Of a stretch of DNA of 64,000 nt, positions 8,408 through 16,759 are shown piece after piece (position 1 is the first letter of the stretch; every line of letters starts with the position of its first letter). The stretch is from Halobacillus sp. A5 (GTDB lineage Bacteria; Bacillota; Bacilli; Bacillales; Halobacillaceae): NCBI RefSeq assembly GCF_024189315.1, contig NZ_JAIZEO010000006.1, positions 62,001-126,000 of the forward strand, given 5' to 3'. The position numbers and the translations under genes were made by a program. The notes under the pieces are model-generated. The model was not told the DNA's origin, ran no database searches, and saw nothing but the letters and a program-made list of their open reading frames with translations.

Positions 8408-9718
8408 TTATTCATTTGATGTTAAGTCAGAATCCTTGATCCACCCTCGTGCACTCAGCGCTTTGACAATATGGTTAATACCTACCATATAGGCCGCCTG
8501 CCTCATCCTGCAGTTTTCCTCATCACGCATCTTTAAAATGCTCTCGAAACCAAACACCATATGCTCCTCAAGCTTCTGGTTAATTTCTTTCTCACTCCAG
8601 TAGTAATTCATCGAATTTTGCACCCATTCAAAGTAAGACACAGTGACCCCTCCGGCATTACACAAAATATCTGGAATTACAAAAATTTCTTTCTCTTCCA
8701 GAATGGCATCGCCTTCAGGAGTAGTAGGACCATTAGCGGCCTCTGCTACAATTTTAGCTTTAATATTTGGCGCTGTATCTTTATTAATTTGATTTTCAAT
8801 AGCTGCCGGGATTAATATATCCACCTCAAGCCCAAACATGTCTTCGTTAGATATAGATTCAGCTTCTGAAAATTCTGAAGCAAGATTTCCTTCCTTTACA
8901 AAATCAATCAGCTCAGGAATATTGAGACCCTCTTTCTTGTAAATCCCGCCTTTTGCATCCGTCACCGATAATATCTTCACTCCTAATTCATCTAAAAATT
9001 TAGCAGTCATTGAACCTACGTTTCCAAAACCTTGAATAGCTGCTGTAGATTTACTTAAATCCATCTTTAACACTTCAGCCGCTTCCCGTATCGTTAATAC
9101 AACTCCTCTGCCTGTTGCTTCGAGCCTTCCTAATGACCCTCCAATAATAACTGGCTTCCCGGTAATCATTCCTGGAATATTGTAGCCGCGAAGCTGATCA
9201 AATTCATCAATCATCCACCCCATCATTTCCGGTGTTGTGTTTACATCAGGTGCCGGGATATCCTTCTGAGGACCGATGATAGGGGTGATTTTTCTAATAT
9301 AGGTGCGGCTCAAGATTTCAAGCTCACGTTCTGACAACTGAGCCGGATCAACAATGACGCCGCCCTTGCCTCCACCTAAAGGAAGATCCAAAATAGCTGA
9401 CTTTAACGACATCCAAATCGAGAGAGCCTTGACTTCATCCACAGAAACGTCAGGGTGAAAACGAATGCCGCCTTTCGTAGGACCCAATATATCGATATGC
9501 TGGCACCGATAGCCGGTAAAGTTCTGAATTTCTCCATTGTCCATTCGTACAGGTAAAGAGACTTCTAACAACCTCATTGGTTTCCTCAATATTTCATAAA
9601 TGTTATTATTTAACTTCAGCTTTTCTACGGACTCTTGCAATAAGTCGTTTACGATCTTGTACGGGTTAAGACCATGAGTGGTCAGATCCGATTCAGTCTT
9701 GTCACGTTTATTTCCCAT
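8408..9718 (-). CDS. Glu/Leu/Phe/Val dehydrogenase family, NAD-type glutamate dehydrogenase
   Basis: 436 residues, the size of Bacillus GudB/RocG. It converts glutamate to 2-oxoglutarate and ammonium. The active-site lysines lie in KGGIRFHP and LPLGGGKGGVIVDP, and the Rossmann motif is AIQGFGNVGSMTA. The frame opens 11 codons earlier, but the ATG at 9718 is preferred because AGGAGGAAGGA lies just before it. It stands alone and ends in a strong terminator. Whether it is gudB- or rocG-like cannot be settled here. Confidence 0.92.
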   Translation of the reverse strand: MGNKRDKTESDLTTHGLNPYKIVNDLLQESVEKLKLNNNIYEILRKPMRLLEVSLPVRMDNGEIQNFTGYRCQHIDILGPTKGGIRFHPDVSVDEVKALSIWMSLKSAILDLPLGGGKGGVIVDPAQLSERELEILSRTYIRKITPIIGPQKDIPAPDVNTTPEMMGWMIDEFDQLRGYNIPGMITGKPVIIGGSLGRLEATGRGVVLTIREAAEVLKMDLSKSTAAIQGFGNVGSMTAKFLDELGVKILSVTDAKGGIYKKEGLNIPELIDFVKEGNLASEFSEAESISNEDMFGLEVDILIPAAIENQINKDTAPNIKAKIVAEAANGPTTPEGDAILEEKEIFVIPDILCNAGGVTVSYFEWVQNSMNYYWSEKEINQKLEEHMVFGFESILKMRDEENCRMRQAAYMVGINHIVKALSARGWIKDSDLTSNE

Positions 9719-9873
9719 CCTGTCCTTCCTCCTCCATGTATACCTGTTCATAAAGTTCCAATAATTGGGCTACTTTATACCTTGGAAGAGACAATTTTCG
9801 TAAGACAGAGTAATTTTGCAGCTTTTAAGCAAAATAAAATATAACTTCAGGAAATAGTGAGGATGAACATGGT

Positions 9874-10860
9874 ATGTCTTATCTCAAATTACTAAAAAAA
9901 GGAAACAAGTCATCAGGAGTCGCCGCGTTAGGGAATTCTTTATTAGCCATTATTAAAGCGATTGCTGCAGCTGTCAGCGGAAGCGGAGCCATGTTTGCTA
10001 CAGCCATGCACTCTGTAGCGGACGCTACGAACCAGGGATTCGTATTTTTCGGAAGCGCCCTGGCGGAAAAAGAACCCACTAAACGATTCCCTTCAGGTTT
10101 TGGGCGTATCATTAATCTCTTTGTCCTCGTAGCTGTCATCATTATCAGCATCATGGCTTATGAAACAGTATTAAAAGGCTGGGGGCTTATTCAGGATCCC
10201 AAATCCTCCACTAACATATGGTTAAACATTGGAATATTAGTGGTGTCCATCATTATTGACGGTTACATTTTAATTAAAGTAATGAAGGAAATAAATGAAG
10301 AGAGCAGAGCTGGAGTTGAAGGATTCAATGTCTATACAAGCTCTTTTAAAAATTCCAGGCTGGCCTCCCCTCCTACAAGACTGGTCTTTTATGAAGATCT
10401 AATTGCTACATCAGGAGCATTTATTGCTCTCGTTTTTGTCGTATTATCCTATTTTACCGGACTGTATCTTCTTGACGGGGTAGGCACACTTATCATCGGT
10501 CTTTTACTGATTGGCGTAGCCATTAAGATTGGATATGAAAATACGATCGGTTTAATTGGTGTAGCAGCCCCAAGTATAGTGGAAAAAAGAGTTGCTCAAG
10601 CTATCCTGGAGAATGCGAACGTAAAAGATATTAAAAAGCTTCGAATTCTCCAGGAAGGCCGGGAATACCACGTAGAAAGCTATATCGAGCTTGAGAAAGG
10701 GCTCTCTCTTGCAGAAGCTGAGGATATAAAATACAAGGTAAAAGAAAAAGTTTTAGAGGACGAAAGCATCTCGGATGTCACATTAGGTGTGATCGAAAGT
10801 GACGAAGAAAAGAATTGGTCGATGGACCAGTATGAGGAAGACCTGGAAGGTCAAAATTAA
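9874..10860 (+). CDS. Cation diffusion facilitator transporter, ZnT9-like clade
   Basis: 328 residues with about six membrane helices and a C-terminal cytoplasmic domain (from about 230). TM2 has H46-x3-D50 (MHSVADATNQ), and TM5 has the FYEDLIATSG motif instead of HxxxD. This pattern and the insertion around residues 135-160 resemble the SLC30A9/ZnT9-type branch rather than CzcD. Likely a metal/proton antiporter; the metal is unknown. It differs clearly from the CzcD at 363-1268 and has no adjacent regulator. Confidence 0.85.
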   Translation: MSYLKLLKKGNKSSGVAALGNSLLAIIKAIAAAVSGSGAMFATAMHSVADATNQGFVFFGSALAEKEPTKRFPSGFGRIINLFVLVAVIIISIMAYETVLKGWGLIQDPKSSTNIWLNIGILVVSIIIDGYILIKVMKEINEESRAGVEGFNVYTSSFKNSRLASPPTRLVFYEDLIATSGAFIALVFVVLSYFTGLYLLDGVGTLIIGLLLIGVAIKIGYENTIGLIGVAAPSIVEKRVAQAILENANVKDIKKLRILQEGREYHVESYIELEKGLSLAEAEDIKYKVKEKVLEDESISDVTLGVIESDEEKNWSMDQYEEDLEGQN

Positions 10861-10892
10861 AAAGCCGAAAGCTTCTTCGTTTTCGGCTTTTT
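10859..10892 (+). terminator. Rho-independent terminator
   Basis: Stem AAAAAGCCGAAA/TTTCGGCTTTTT around GCTTCTTCG, starting at the stop codon of the CDF gene. Confidence 0.9.
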
Positions 10893-10998
10893 ACTATTTT
10901 CTGCGGATGAATAGTCAGAGTCACCCTCCTGCAATTTAATGATCTGCACCCGAAGTCATTAACAGCAAAGAATTTCACAAAGCTTAATCCAGCCTTTC

Positions 10999-11559
10999 TT
11001 AAAGGTCAAACTTTTCTTTAATAACATGTGCTGTTTCTGCTGCGCTCATATTTGTATTGTTTATCCTCACATAACGTTCAGCTTTAATTTCCCCTTCCCG
11101 GGAGTTGAGACGATGCTGCTTAAAGGTTTCCTTTAGGTTGTATTCTGACTGTTCTATGTCTCTTTTTAACGGCTTATGCTCCAGCCTGTGAGATGATGTG
11201 TTTCTTATTAAACGCTCTTCCAGACCGGCCTCAAGCTCAACAAAGCATATCTCTCCTCCTTGCTCTTCAAAAATACGGCACGTGTTCATTACAAAATCCC
11301 AGTCCGACTTCTGGTCAAATGCCCAAACATATGTGAAGATCATTCCTTGCAAATCACTCTTAGCTACTTCTTTAAACAGTTCATTACGATATAAATTTAC
11401 AAGCCTTATAAAGGAGGGATGACCAAATTCAAAGAAAGGATAAACAAGATCGATGGTCATATGATTATGAAATAATTTTAATTCTGTTATTTTTTCAAGC
11501 TCATGCCCGACCGTCATCTTTCCGACAGCCTGGGGCCCAAATAATAAAACCAGCTGCAA
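10999..11559 (-). CDS. P-loop NTPase, shikimate/gluconate-kinase-like small-molecule kinase
   Basis: 186-residue single-domain P-loop protein. The Walker A is GPQAVGKMTVG at residues 8-18. A lid-like basic segment (EERLIRNTSSHRL) sits near 128-140. This is the size and layout of small nucleotide-dependent kinases annotated as AAA or shikimate kinase-like; the substrate is unknown. The likely start is TTG with a weak GAAGTGATC site, so the N-terminus is uncertain, although the P-loop at residue 8 argues it is close. It lies 89 bases downstream of the methyltransferase gene on the same strand. Confidence 0.75.
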   Translation of the reverse strand: MQLVLLFGPQAVGKMTVGHELEKITELKLFHNHMTIDLVYPFFEFGHPSFIRLVNLYRNELFKEVAKSDLQGMIFTYVWAFDQKSDWDFVMNTCRIFEEQGGEICFVELEAGLEERLIRNTSSHRLEHKPLKRDIEQSEYNLKETFKQHRLNSREGEIKAERYVRINNTNMSAAETAHVIKEKFDL

Positions 11560-11648
11560 TGGATCACTTCTTTTCTTAATTTTATTTGCAATAGGGAACT
11601 TCTAAAAACGTCCCGCCAGGCAATGGATTTCTCATTCCTTTATGACTT

Positions 11649-12326
11649 CTATTTCTTCCTAAATACAAATAACCACATAAACGTTAACGCCTGCTGCAGT
11701 TCTCGAGGCAGCGAAGACACGTCTATATTTTCTGCTTCACGCTTATAAACTCCATGCCCCTCTTCAAGCATCCATCCTGTTTCTAACGCCATCTGTTCAA
11801 ACTCCCAGGGCATCATTGTATTACAGATGACTCTTTCACCATATACACGGCGATAGCTGTTTATCCGGGGTTTAGCCGTTGGACCAAGCACCCCTATACA
11901 CAGCGTTCCGCCAGGTTTTACGACACGTTTAATTTCTTCCAATCCCTGAAAAGGAACCTCGAGCCACTCTAGACAATTAATCGCCATGACTGCATCAAAT
12001 TTTTCGTTCTCAAAAGGCAGGCGGGCTAAATCGCCCTGCACAAACTGTAGAGTTTCTTTCGCAAGTCTGTCTTTTGCCAGTTGAATCATGTCTTCAGACA
12101 AATCTAATCCGGTCACTTGATATCCTTCTTCAGCTAATTTATAAGAACCATAGCCGTCACCGCAGCCAAGATCTGCAATAGACTGCCCTGGATTGACGTG
12201 TTTTTTTACTAAAGGTATAATTGATTTTCTGCTGCCGCTGTCCCACATATTTTGACTGTTGGCGTTCCAAAATGCAGCTCTCTCATCCCACTGTTTCTCT
12301 GTTGCTTTATGCCAATTAAATGTCAT
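11649..12326 (-). CDS. Class I SAM-dependent methyltransferase
   Basis: 225 residues with the Rossmann methyltransferase fold: motif I IADLGCGDGYGSYKLA (about 51-66), the acidic LDLSEDMIQLAK, and the FDAVMAINCLEW motif. It resembles UbiE/BioC-type small-molecule methyltransferases; the acceptor is unknown. The ATG is preceded by an excellent AGGAGGAAGTATA site. It diverges from the riboswitch-controlled nrd operon. Confidence 0.87.
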   Translation of the reverse strand: MTFNWHKATEKQWDERAAFWNANSQNMWDSGSRKSIIPLVKKHVNPGQSIADLGCGDGYGSYKLAEEGYQVTGLDLSEDMIQLAKDRLAKETLQFVQGDLARLPFENEKFDAVMAINCLEWLEVPFQGLEEIKRVVKPGGTLCIGVLGPTAKPRINSYRRVYGERVICNTMMPWEFEQMALETGWMLEEGHGVYKREAENIDVSSLPRELQQALTFMWLFVFRKK

Positions 12327-12519
12327 TATACTTCCTCCTACTCAACCTCGCAGTGATCCCGGAATCGAATTAATAAATTATTTATTGTTTTAGTACAAAC
12401 AGATGTCCATTTTTTTAAAAACATTATTTCAAAAAAATCTTACACCTTATTTATTCGCTAAAACTCCTGAATTCTCCTTTATTTTTGTCCATTCTTTCGT
12501 CCCTCCTCCACTAAACATC

Positions 12520-12548
12520 TTGCACATTCTAATAATCTCCGTTATGCT
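12520..12548 (+). promoter_or_regulatory. Candidate promoter of the nrd leader
   Basis: TTGCAC (12520-12525) and TATGCT (12543-12548) with 17-base spacing, about 55-60 bases before the cobalamin aptamer. Confidence 0.55.
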
Positions 12549-12610
12549 TAAAACACAATATAAGCTAATTAATTCATTCAAACAACACCATATATAGTAT
12601 CCGCGAACAA

Positions 12611-12757
12611 AAGATGCCACAAGGCTTAATAGGGAATCTGGTGAAAATCCAGAGCTGCCCCCGCAACTGTAATCGCTCGCAAAACGGCAAATGTCCACTG
12701 TGTTTCTCACGGGAAGGTGCCGGAGTAAGATCGAGCGTGAGTCAGGAAACCTGTCTT
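12611..12757 (+). promoter_or_regulatory. Cobalamin (B12) riboswitch aptamer
   Basis: The conserved parts appear in order: an AAGATGCCACAAGGC-like start, GGGAATCTGGTGAAAATCC, AGAGCTGCCCCCGCAACTGT, TCCACTGTG, GGGAAGG, and the B12 box ending GAGTCAGGAAACCTGTCT. This is a textbook adenosylcobalamin riboswitch layout. It precedes class I ribonucleotide reductase, so bound cobalamin is expected to stop transcription of nrdA-nrdB. Confidence 0.95.
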
Positions 12758-12803
12758 CATTCGCATAAGTTTCAACTTCTTCGGGGACTGAGAAGATGAT
12801 ACG

Positions 12804-12887
12804 ATGGAGCGAAAGCAGTCGGCTTTTCCTAGAGACTTCTTTCGTTCCATGGTTTCATCCGCTCACTCGAATGGGCGGATTTTTTTA
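12804..12887 (+). terminator. Expression platform of the B12 riboswitch (hairpin plus terminator)
   Basis: A 12-bp hairpin (ATGGAGCGAAAG 12804-12815 with CTTTCGTTCCAT 12839-12850) is followed by a terminator stem ATCCGCTCA/TGGGCGGAT (12857-12880) and a T run. The terminator stands 44 bases before the nrdA start. Which helix excludes which was not folded computationally. Confidence 0.8.
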
Positions 12888-12930
12888 TGCTTATGTAATG
12901 TTTTTTATTTTTATAGAGGAGTGATGCAAG

Positions 12931-15153
12931 TTGAGTACCGTAATTAAAGCATATTGGCAGGAATGGCTGGAGGCCCACGCCGAACAATTCTCTACTTTGA
13001 ACATGGAGAAAATGATTACGAAATCTAAAGAACTACAAGGAGACCAAAACGAACAGGCGAAGTCCTTAATCTTAGAATGTCTGGCTGAGATTAGTGAAAC
13101 GGCACCGGACTGGACGTACTTAGCAAGCAAAATTCATCTGCAGCAAATGTATGAAGCAGCGACCTTGAACCGCAGAGCTTCAAAAGCTTATGAAGGGCTT
13201 CATCACTTAGTGGAAATTCTTGTCGAAGAAGATATTTATGACCCGAATCTGCTCAGCCTTTACAGTAAAGCAGAAATGGATGAGCTGGAGCAGGCTATTA
13301 CCCCTGAACGGGATGAATTGTTTACGTATATCGGTATAAAAACACTAGGCGACCGCTACTTGGCCCGTTCTAAATCAGGGCTTGTGTACGAGCTGCCTCA
13401 GGAACGATTCATGATTATTGCCATGGTTTTAATGGCCCACGAACCAAATGCACGGCGGCTGGAATTAGTGAAAGAATCTTACTGGGCGTTAAGTCATCTG
13501 TATATGACCGTGGCTACTCCGACCCTTGCCAACGCAGGGAAGCGTTATGGTCAGCTGAGTTCATGCTTTATTGACACGATCGACGACAGCCTTCAATCGA
13601 TTTACGACAGCAACACAGATATCGCTAATTTAAGTAAACACGGCGGAGGTATCGGGGTCTACTTAGGAAAAATCCGCAGCCGCGGCAGTGACATCAGAGG
13701 TTTTAAAGGCGTGTCCTCCGGAGTGCTTCCTTGGATGAAGCAATTAAATAATACAGCTGTTAGTGTTGATCAGCTCGGACAGCGCCAAGGCGCAGTGGCA
13801 GTCTATTTAGACATTTGGCACAAAGATATTTTTCCTTTCCTGGACAGCCGCTTAAACAATGGAGATGAACGTCAGCGGACTCACGATTTATTTACAGGCG
13901 TATCCATCCCGGATCTATTTATGGAAGCCGTTGAAAACCGTGAAGACTGGTATTTGTTTGATCCTCATGAAGTTCGAAGTGTAATGGGCTTTTCTTTAGA
14001 GGATTATTATGATGAATCACGAGGCAGTGGATCCTTCAGGGATCGTTACCTTGCCTGCGTGGAGAACGAGCAGCTTTCCAAAGAAAAGGTACCTGCCATC
14101 GAAATTATGAAACGTATCATGATCGGTCAGCTTGAAACAGGAACACCTTACATGTTCTATCGTGATGAAGTTAACCGCATGAATCCTAACAGCCACCAGG
14201 GAATGATTTACTGCAGCAACCTTTGTACTGAAATTACACAAAACCAAAGCCCGACAACCCAGGAAGAGCAGCGGGTAGAAGATGGGAAAATTATTACCGT
14301 TCAATCTCCCGGCGACTTTGTTGTATGTAACTTATCCAGCATTAACTTAGGACGTGCAGTACCCAATAAAGTAATATCAAGGCTGGTTCCCATTCAAGTA
14401 AGGATGCTCGATAATGTGATCGACCAGAATACCATCCCTGTGCTGCAGGCTCAGTTAACAAACCAGTCCTATAGAGGTATTGGATTAGGAACCTTCGGCT
14501 GGGCTCACCTTCTTGCCACGAAGAAACTAGCATGGGAATCAGATGAAGCTGTTGATTACGCCAATGAAGTTTATGAAGAAATTTCCTATTATACGATTTT
14601 GGCGAGCAGTCAATTAGCTAAGGAGAAAGGAAGTTATCCTTACTTTGAAGGATCGGACTGGGAAACAGGAGAGTTTTTCGTTAAACGGTCGTTTGACCAG
14701 GACAGTAAATTCAATTGGAATATGCTTCAGAATGAAGTCGGTCGTAACGGCATGAGAAACGGTTACCTTATGGCTGTCGCGCCAAACTCAAGCACTTCAT
14801 TAATTGCCGGCAGCACCGCAAGCATCGATCCGATTTTCAAGAAATTCTACTCAGAGGAGAAAAAGGATTTCAAAATACCTGTTACAGCGCCTGACTTAAG
14901 CCCTGAAACATTCTGGTACTACAAATCAGCCTATGATGTAGACCAGCACGCAAGTATTAAACAGAATGCTGCCCGTCAGAAATATATCGATCAGTCGATT
15001 TCGTTCAATATCTATGTAAAAAACTCTATTAAAGCCAAAGAACTGCTTGCATTACACTTGGACGCATGGAACTCCGGTTTAAAAACAACCTATTACACAC
15101 GCTCTACTTCAAGCCAGGGTGAATTCGATGAGTGTGAAAGCTGCTCATCTTAA
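12931..15153 (+). CDS. nrdA: Class I ribonucleoside-diphosphate reductase, alpha (large) subunit
   Basis: 740 residues. It reduces NDPs to dNDPs together with the beta subunit. Catalytic elements: SSCFIDT near 210-216 (redox Cys), YCSNLCTEI near 427 (Asn, radical Cys, Glu), FVVCNLSS (second redox Cys), and a C-terminal CESCSS shuttle pair. The N-terminus has no canonical ATP-cone motif, so dATP feedback through a cone is not evident. The start is a TTG with GAGGAGTGATG upstream. Controlled by the B12 riboswitch; 13 bases separate it from nrdB. No nrdI neighbour, so a class Ib arrangement is not supported. Confidence 0.93.
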   Translation: MSTVIKAYWQEWLEAHAEQFSTLNMEKMITKSKELQGDQNEQAKSLILECLAEISETAPDWTYLASKIHLQQMYEAATLNRRASKAYEGLHHLVEILVEEDIYDPNLLSLYSKAEMDELEQAITPERDELFTYIGIKTLGDRYLARSKSGLVYELPQERFMIIAMVLMAHEPNARRLELVKESYWALSHLYMTVATPTLANAGKRYGQLSSCFIDTIDDSLQSIYDSNTDIANLSKHGGGIGVYLGKIRSRGSDIRGFKGVSSGVLPWMKQLNNTAVSVDQLGQRQGAVAVYLDIWHKDIFPFLDSRLNNGDERQRTHDLFTGVSIPDLFMEAVENREDWYLFDPHEVRSVMGFSLEDYYDESRGSGSFRDRYLACVENEQLSKEKVPAIEIMKRIMIGQLETGTPYMFYRDEVNRMNPNSHQGMIYCSNLCTEITQNQSPTTQEEQRVEDGKIITVQSPGDFVVCNLSSINLGRAVPNKVISRLVPIQVRMLDNVIDQNTIPVLQAQLTNQSYRGIGLGTFGWAHLLATKKLAWESDEAVDYANEVYEEISYYTILASSQLAKEKGSYPYFEGSDWETGEFFVKRSFDQDSKFNWNMLQNEVGRNGMRNGYLMAVAPNSSTSLIAGSTASIDPIFKKFYSEEKKDFKIPVTAPDLSPETFWYYKSAYDVDQHASIKQNAARQKYIDQSISFNIYVKNSIKAKELLALHLDAWNSGLKTTYYTRSTSSQGEFDECESCSS

Positions 15154-15166
15154 GGAGGAATTTTGA

Positions 15167-16207
15167 ATGGATCAAACATTGCAAAAACGAAAGCTTGTTG
15201 ACCATCATGCCCCAAATGCTTCTACAGGGATGGTCAACGGCAGAAGTTCAAACGTTTTAAACTGGGACGATACCCGCTATTCCTGGGCTTATCCAATGTA
15301 CAAAACGATGCTTGCCAACTTTTGGATTCCCAGCGAAATTAATATGAGTAACGACTTAAAGCAATGGCCTGAACTGTCTGACCAGGAACAGGCCTCCTTT
15401 AAGAAGATTATCGGCCTTCTTGCTTTTCTCGACTCCATACAGACCGATTACTCAGGGAAGGTCGCTGATTATTTAACCGACTCCAGTGTTTCAGCTCTGA
15501 TGCAGGTGCTCGCTTTTCAGGAAGTCGTTCATAATCAATCCTATTCTTATGTGCTGTCAACCCTTGTTGACCAAAGCGAGCAGGAACGTATCTTTGAATA
15601 TTGGAAGCATGATGAAATCTTAATGGAAAGAAATCAGTTTATTACGAATGGATACGAAGAGTTCGCCAACGACCCGGGCGTGGAAAAATTCTTAAAATCT
15701 GTTGTGTATGACGTAGTATTAGAAGGGCTGTTTTTCTACGCGGGTTTCGCCTTCTTCTATAATCTGGCTCGAAATCAGAAAATGGTTTCTACGAGTACCA
15801 TGATCAATTATATTAACCGGGATGAACAAATCCACGTGAACTTATTTGCTCATATTTTCAAAGAAACGTTAAATGAGAATCCACAGCTGGATCGTGAGTG
15901 GTACGAAAGCTTTGTTACTTCCACATTTAAAGAAGCTGTGGAACTTGAAATCAAATGGGCGCACCATATTATCGGCAACGAATTCCCCGGCATTCCAATT
16001 GATGACCTGGAGGACTACATCCGATTCATTGCTAACAAAAGGTGCAGATTAATGGGTGCAGAGAAACCATTTCCTGAATATGCTGAAAATCCTCTAAAGT
16101 GGATTCGCGCTTATCAGGACGTAGATGAAGGAAAATCCGATTTCTTCGAGCAGAAGTCAAGACAATACACTAAAGTATCTGAGGATAACGGGTTTGATGA
16201 CCTTTAA
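15167..16207 (+). CDS. nrdB: Class I ribonucleoside-diphosphate reductase, beta subunit
   Basis: 346 residues of the ferritin-like R2 fold. Metal ligands are visible as D89 (LAFLDS), E119 and H122 (QEVVHNQSY), the later Glu in LEGLFFYAG, and the E/H pair in DEQIHVN. Y126 stands four residues after H122, the position of the E. coli tyrosyl radical. It makes the radical used by NrdA. The GGAGG site precedes the ATG. Second gene of the B12-regulated operon. The metal (Fe or Mn) cannot be told from sequence. Confidence 0.94.
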   Translation: MDQTLQKRKLVDHHAPNASTGMVNGRSSNVLNWDDTRYSWAYPMYKTMLANFWIPSEINMSNDLKQWPELSDQEQASFKKIIGLLAFLDSIQTDYSGKVADYLTDSSVSALMQVLAFQEVVHNQSYSYVLSTLVDQSEQERIFEYWKHDEILMERNQFITNGYEEFANDPGVEKFLKSVVYDVVLEGLFFYAGFAFFYNLARNQKMVSTSTMINYINRDEQIHVNLFAHIFKETLNENPQLDREWYESFVTSTFKEAVELEIKWAHHIIGNEFPGIPIDDLEDYIRFIANKRCRLMGAEKPFPEYAENPLKWIRAYQDVDEGKSDFFEQKSRQYTKVSEDNGFDDL

Positions 16208-16227
16208 ATAGAGCACAGTTAGTACCG

Positions 16228-16262
16228 TCCCGAATCATTTTTCCATGGTTCGGGATTTTTTG
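16228..16262 (+). terminator. Terminator of the nrd operon
   Basis: Stem TCCCGAA/TTCGGGA with a 14-base loop followed by six T residues. Confidence 0.85.
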
Positions 16263-16364
16263 TGTCAACTTTTCTAACATTAAACTTAAGATAAGTATTG
16301 ATTTTTCTGAATTTTTGATATATAGTAAGGACAATCATTACTTAACATGTCATAAAATCTAACA
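16263..16364 (+). promoter_or_regulatory. Nitrogen-regulated promoter of glnK-amtB with two TnrA/GlnR boxes
   Basis: TTGATT (16298-16303) and TATAGT (16321-16326) are 17 bases apart. Two sites match the TnrA/GlnR consensus TGTNA-N7-TNACA exactly: 16263-16279 (TGTCA...TAACA), upstream of the -35, and 16348-16364, downstream of the start point. In Bacillus, TnrA activates amtB-glnK under nitrogen limitation from an upstream box. The downstream box would fit repression. Site matches are seen; binding is inferred. Confidence 0.8.
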
Positions 16365-16389
16365 TTAATTAAAAAGGAGGAAGTCATCT

Positions 16390-16731
16390 ATGAAAAAAGT
16401 GGAGACCATCATTCGTCCCGAGGCTTTTCAGTCCCTTCGTGAAAACCTTGATACTCTAGGTGTTAAGGGATTAACGGTATCAGAAGTTGCGGGCTGTGGA
16501 CAGCAAAAAGGGCAGGAAGGAATCTTTCGCGGCAACCGTTATGAAGTTAAGCTTTATCCAAAAGTAAAAGTTGAAATGGTAGTCGATGAAACAGAAGTCG
16601 AAGACATCGTAGAAGTTATTACAAATACATGCGCAACCGATCAGGTAGGCGACGGTAAGATTTTTGTCTCTTCTATTGAAGAGGTTTACCGCATTCGCAC
16701 TGGAGAAAAGGGAAAAGCTGCACTTATTTAA
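16390..16731 (+). CDS. glnK: P-II family nitrogen signalling protein (GlnK/GlnB)
   Basis: 113-residue P-II trimer subunit that binds ATP/ADP and 2-oxoglutarate and gates the ammonium channel. The T-loop is FRGNRYEVKLYPKVKVEM with a Tyr at the usual modification position. The B-loop TDQVGDGKIFV and C-loop RIRTGEKG are also present. A GGAGG site precedes the ATG. Followed by amtB in the same operon (28-base gap), the standard PII-channel pairing. Named glnK from context. Confidence 0.94.
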   Translation: MKKVETIIRPEAFQSLRENLDTLGVKGLTVSEVAGCGQQKGQEGIFRGNRYEVKLYPKVKVEMVVDETEVEDIVEVITNTCATDQVGDGKIFVSSIEEVYRIRTGEKGKAALI

Positions 16732-16759
16732 TATTATTTCGGAAGGATGTCATGAACTA

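Noticed and set aside
12403-12799. Short open frames across the nrd leader (both strands)
   Set aside because: They overlap the promoter and B12 aptamer, whose structure explains the conservation; no good RBS.
12931-16207. Class Ib RNR (nrdEF) assignment
   Set aside because: No nrdI or nrdH neighbour. The beta subunit has the usual class I ligands, but class Ib cannot be fully excluded by sequence inspection.
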